DNA of 27,259 bases from Owenweeksia sp. TMED14. GTDB lineage: Bacteria; Bacteroidota; Bacteroidia; Flavobacteriales; Schleiferiaceae. Positions 25,051 to 27,259 of this stretch are shown here, one piece after another. How positions within the stretch are numbered: the stretch's first letter is position 1; every line of letters starts with the position of its first letter. The stretch is taken from contig NHBT01000029.1 in NCBI GenBank assembly GCA_002167805.1, positions 18,964-46,222 of the forward strand, given 5' to 3'. Under the pieces are notes generated by a model. It saw nothing but the letters and a program-made list of their open reading frames with translations. It searched no databases and had not been told where the DNA came from. Made by a program: the position numbers and the translations under genes.

Positions 25051-25242
25051 TTAAAGTTTGCGAACATTAGCTGCCTGCATACCTCTTTTACCTTCCTTCA
25101 ACTCAAACTCAACTTCATCGCCATCAGCGATTGGTTCGAGTGTTCCCGTGATATGAACGAAGAAATCTCCTTCGCCATCATTATCCTTGATAAAACCAAA
25201 ACCTTTGGTTGCATCGAAGAATTTTACTGTTCCGTTTTTCAT
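25051..25242 (-). CDS. Cold-shock domain protein (CspA family)
   Basis: 63 residues, a single cold-shock domain. RNP1 is KGFGFI (13-18) and RNP2 is DFFVHI (26-31); TVKFFDATKGFGFI is the standard opening. These small OB-fold proteins bind single-stranded RNA and DNA and melt secondary structure in mRNA. The second half carries EFELKEGKRGMQAANVRKL, the common C-terminus of Bacteroidetes members. It is monocistronic, about 100 bases from the upstream nfeD-like gene, with a leader that can fold. Cold induction cannot be inferred, as many paralogues are constitutive. Confidence 0.95.
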   Translation of the reverse strand: MKNGTVKFFDATKGFGFIKDNDGEGDFFVHITGTLEPIADGDEVEFELKEGKRGMQAANVRKL

Positions 25243-25265
25243 TTTATATTGGTGATCTGAGAAAT

Positions 25266-25308
25266 TAATGTGTGCAAAGAAAAGTCTTTTTTTCTGAACT
25301 CACACTAA
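25266..25308 (-). other. Foldable leader of the cold-shock gene
   Basis: On the minus strand AGTGTG near 25306 can pair with CACACAT near 25268, and within it AGAAAA and TTTTCT tracts around 25278-25295 can form an inner helix. The whole hairpin ends about 25 bases before the start codon. Thermosensing leaders are known for cspA-type mRNAs, but the pairing here is AT-rich and imperfect, and no transcription start could be fixed. Confidence 0.3.
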
Positions 25309-25344
25309 TAAATTTTTAAAAAAGACAATTTAACTTTATATATC

Positions 25345-25776
25345 TTAAATTTTTTCTGTGTTTAAAAGAGTGCTGTCAATAGAAATTACTTTGACTTTAT
25401 CTCCTTTTGAAAGGGGACTATTGCATATACAATCCCATGGGACGCCATCTATTTTTGAATAGAAGCGATCGCCCGCTTTTACATCAAATTCTACTATACT
25501 TAATTTCCCAATCATCCTATCTGCATTGGTTTTTGTTCCGGTAGCTTGCAGATATTTTCTAAATAATGGACGAATAGATATTAATGAAATTCCCCCACCA
25601 ATAACAAACGCCAGAAGTTGATAAATTGGTTCACCCCCGAGCCTTGCAGTAAGGGAAGCTAAGAAAGCACCTAGCGCTATGCTCGCTAAAAAAAACCCAG
25701 GTGTAAACATTTCAAGAACTAATAAGATAACTCCTATTGCAAACCAAATTGTAACATGTGAAAATCCCTCTATCAT
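25345..25776 (-). CDS. NfeD-like membrane protein
   Basis: 143 residues. Two to three hydrophobic segments in the first 75 residues (IWFAIGVILLVLEMFTPGFF with the family's E-x-F-x-P-G-F, then FLASIALGAFLASL and LLAFVIGGGISLISI) are followed by a soluble OB-fold domain (about 80-143) with MIGKLSIVEFDV and KGDKVKVISID. This is the short NfeD form, lacking the serine protease part. NfeD proteins are usually paired with SPFH/stomatin-like proteins and are thought to act with them in membrane microdomains. Here the SPFH gene lies upstream on the same strand, but a transporter gene stands between. It follows that transporter gene by 9 bases. Confidence 0.9.
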   Translation of the reverse strand: MIEGFSHVTIWFAIGVILLVLEMFTPGFFLASIALGAFLASLTARLGGEPIYQLLAFVIGGGISLISIRPLFRKYLQATGTKTNADRMIGKLSIVEFDVKAGDRFYSKIDGVPWDCICNSPLSKGDKVKVISIDSTLLNTEKI

Positions 25777-25785
25777 TTTATAAAT

Positions 25786-27015
25786 TTAATCATTAATTGG
25801 CTTGCCTATTATTTTTAATCGTCCCTTTTTCAAAATAATCAATAAACAAACTGAAACAAGTATTGCTCCTGCTATGAATGGGGCTCCAGGAAAGTAAATG
25901 GGAGAGTTATTTGAGGTGAAATAAGAGAAAATGGATGTCATCAGCAAGGGGCCAAAAATACCCGTTGCAGACATCATACTTGTAAGCGCCCCTTGAAGTT
26001 GGCCCTGTTCGTTTTCTGGGATCTGATTAGAAAGTATTCCCTGAATGGCAGGCCCGGCAAGTCCACCCAATGAATAAGGGACTATAAAGCAAAACAACAT
26101 CCAGCCTTCAGTCGCAATTGAAAAAAGAATACTCCCTAGGATATTTAATATTATTCCAACTATCATCGTATTGTACTCCCCAATTTTTGGGATTATTACT
26201 CTAATAAGTACACCTTGTACAAGTGCACTCATAATTCCTACAAAACCAAGAGAGTAGCCGACTACACTCTCAGACCAATTAAATTTCTCCATAGAGAAGT
26301 ATGTCCATGTTCCTTGAACAGCATAAGAAGCCAGATATATAAATGTTAAGGCTCCAACCAGGCCTAAAACACTTGGATATTTTTTAAGAGTATTTAAAGA
26401 GCCTAAGGGATTTGCTTGAGACCATTTAAATTCTCGCCTATTTTTTTTCTCTAATGATTCGGGAAGGATAAAATAACCATAAATAAGATTGAAAAAAGAA
26501 AGAAATGCAGCAGTGAAAAAAGGTATACGAGGACCAATTTCACCTAATACCCCGCCCATCAAGGGCCCAACAATAAATCCTAAACCGAATGCTACTCCTA
26601 ACAATCCGAAATTTTGCGATTTTTTTTCAGGTGAGCTTACATCTGCAATGTAGGCAGCACCAGTTGTAAAAGAAGCGCCAAAAAAACCTGCAATAATTCG
26701 TGCTAAAAAAAGCCAACCAATTGAAGGTGCGAATGCTATAACTAGATAATCTATTCCAAACCCAAGTAGAGACAATAGTAAAATAGGTCTTCTACCATAT
26801 TTATCGCTTAAAGACCCAACAATTGGAGCGCACAAAAATTGAATAATCGCATAAGATGCAATTAGCCAACCGCCATATCGAGAAGCTTCAGATAAACCCT
26901 CCCCAGTGAGCTCTTGAATCAAAGATGGTATTACAGGTATAATTATACCCAGTCCAATAACATCAAGTAAAAGGGTTACGAAAATGAAGCCAACAGCGGC
27001 TTTACGATTTTTCAA
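25786..27015 (-). CDS. TetA-like MFS transporter (DHA1 type), TTG start
   Basis: 409 residues with about 12 membrane segments. The start MKNRKAAVGFIFVTLLLDVIGLGIIIPVIP is that of the TCR/Tet subfamily, motif A is GSLSDKYGRRP (about 67-77), and the antiporter motif C region is GLGFIVGPLMGGVLGE. The first codon is TTG at 27015: an in-frame stop lies 6 codons upstream with no ATG between, and the next Met is around residue 150, so TTG must be used. Relatives export drugs by proton exchange, but many Bacteroidetes members have no known substrate, so drug resistance is not claimed. It is probably in one transcription unit with the nfeD-like gene downstream. Confidence 0.88.
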   Translation of the reverse strand: MKNRKAAVGFIFVTLLLDVIGLGIIIPVIPSLIQELTGEGLSEASRYGGWLIASYAIIQFLCAPIVGSLSDKYGRRPILLLSLLGFGIDYLVIAFAPSIGWLFLARIIAGFFGASFTTGAAYIADVSSPEKKSQNFGLLGVAFGLGFIVGPLMGGVLGEIGPRIPFFTAAFLSFFNLIYGYFILPESLEKKNRREFKWSQANPLGSLNTLKKYPSVLGLVGALTFIYLASYAVQGTWTYFSMEKFNWSESVVGYSLGFVGIMSALVQGVLIRVIIPKIGEYNTMIVGIILNILGSILFSIATEGWMLFCFIVPYSLGGLAGPAIQGILSNQIPENEQGQLQGALTSMMSATGIFGPLLMTSIFSYFTSNNSPIYFPGAPFIAGAILVSVCLLIILKKGRLKIIGKPIND

Positions 27016-27053
27016 ATAAGAAAATAGTTTTTAGGCAAGAGCTAAAAGGTTAG

Positions 27054-27072
27054 AAATAAAATCTTTTTATTT
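27054..27072. terminator. All-AT hairpin between SPFH and MFS genes
   Basis: AAATAAAA (27054-27061) and TTTTATTT (27065-27072) are perfect arms with a 3-base loop, 8 bases after the SPFH stop. With no G-C pair it is a weak terminator at best and may allow read-through to the MFS gene. Confidence 0.35.
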
Positions 27073-27080
27073 AAATGAGT

Positions 27081-27259
27081 TTATGATTTTCCTTCTAAAA
27101 TTCCTTTTATACCTCCTAACGAGCTCAGAACTCCAGAGGCTTCATATGGTAGGTATACCGTTTTGTTATCTTTACCAGAAGTCATTTCTTGTAAAGTTTC
27201 AAGATAGCGTTGAGCAATTAGATATTGAACGGGGTCTCCTGAAAATCCTTTAATCTCAT
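27081..27259 (-). CDS. SPFH/stomatin-like protein, C-terminal end only
   Basis: Partial: the window edge cuts the gene, leaving the last 58 residues and a TAA stop at 27083-27081. The reading frame gives EIKGFSGDPVQYLIAQRYLE, then TLQEMTSGKDNKTVYLPYEA, then SGVLSSLGGIKGILEGKS. A helix with AQRYLETLQ followed by a hydrophobic KTVYLPYEASG strand is the usual C-terminus of stomatin/prohibitin-like proteins (paraslipins), just after the SPFH domain and coiled coil. These form membrane-bound oligomers and often work with NfeD. The frame is open to the edge and fits the downstream nfeD-like gene. It is too short for the track of complete frames. Confidence 0.78.
   Translation of the reverse strand, partial: EIKGFSGDPVQYLIAQRYLETLQEMTSGKDNKTVYLPYEASGVLSSLGGIKGILEGKS

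Noticed and set aside
25786..27015. Tetracycline resistance gene
   Set aside because: The protein is of the TCR/Tet subfamily, but many chromosomal members in Bacteroidetes have no resistance role, and no tetR or mobile element is nearby.

Overview
The window is AT-rich and looks like a Bacteroidetes chromosome, probably a (marine) flavobacterium-like organism. The pointers are a TonB-dependent receptor, an LpxH-type lipid A hydrolase, an Hsp15/RqcP-like S4 protein, an NfeD/SPFH pair, a NUDIX-family sugar regulator with a degenerate NUDIX box, several TAnnTTTG-type -7 boxes, and few Shine-Dalgarno sequences. I see no insertion sequence, phage gene, CRISPR array, rRNA or origin. No gene-free stretch reaches 300 bases.

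Left part (1-13141), mostly housekeeping: a small lipoprotein; tRNA-Asn(GTT) on the minus strand; a PfkB-family kinase with an S4 RNA-binding protein; a TonB-dependent receptor without a SusD partner; an orphan biotin carboxyl carrier protein divergent from the RseP site-2 protease; a ZIP metal transporter; LpxH; Mn-type superoxide dismutase; a RecB/AddA-like helicase-nuclease; and Kbl, whose start overlaps the nuclease gene.

Middle part (13142-25002), an alpha-glucan/maltose module of nine genes around one divergent promoter region at 22846-22933. Leftward, in order: pfkA, gapA, a BadF-family sugar kinase, pgmB, a GH65 maltose phosphorylase and two GH13 lipoproteins. Rightward: a NUDIX-like transcription regulator and an SLC45-like MFS sugar transporter. 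Read together: lipoprotein amylases cut alpha-glucans outside the cytoplasm; the MFS carrier imports maltose; maltose phosphorylase makes glucose plus beta-glucose-1-phosphate; PgmB converts the latter to glucose-6-phosphate; the BadF-type kinase may phosphorylate the free glucose; PfkA and GapA carry the flux into lower glycolysis. The regulator probably senses a sugar or sugar phosphate and binds a tandem 12-base repeat that abuts its own start codon.

Right part (25003-27259): a cold-shock protein and a leftward group of an SPFH/stomatin-like protein (cut by the window edge), a TetA-like MFS transporter starting at TTG, and an NfeD-like membrane protein.

Nothing here is a clearly unknown system. 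The most original signals are the regulator with its tandem repeat, the kinase of unproven specificity, the glycolytic genes inside a catabolic operon, and the MFS gene lying between the usual SPFH and NfeD partners.
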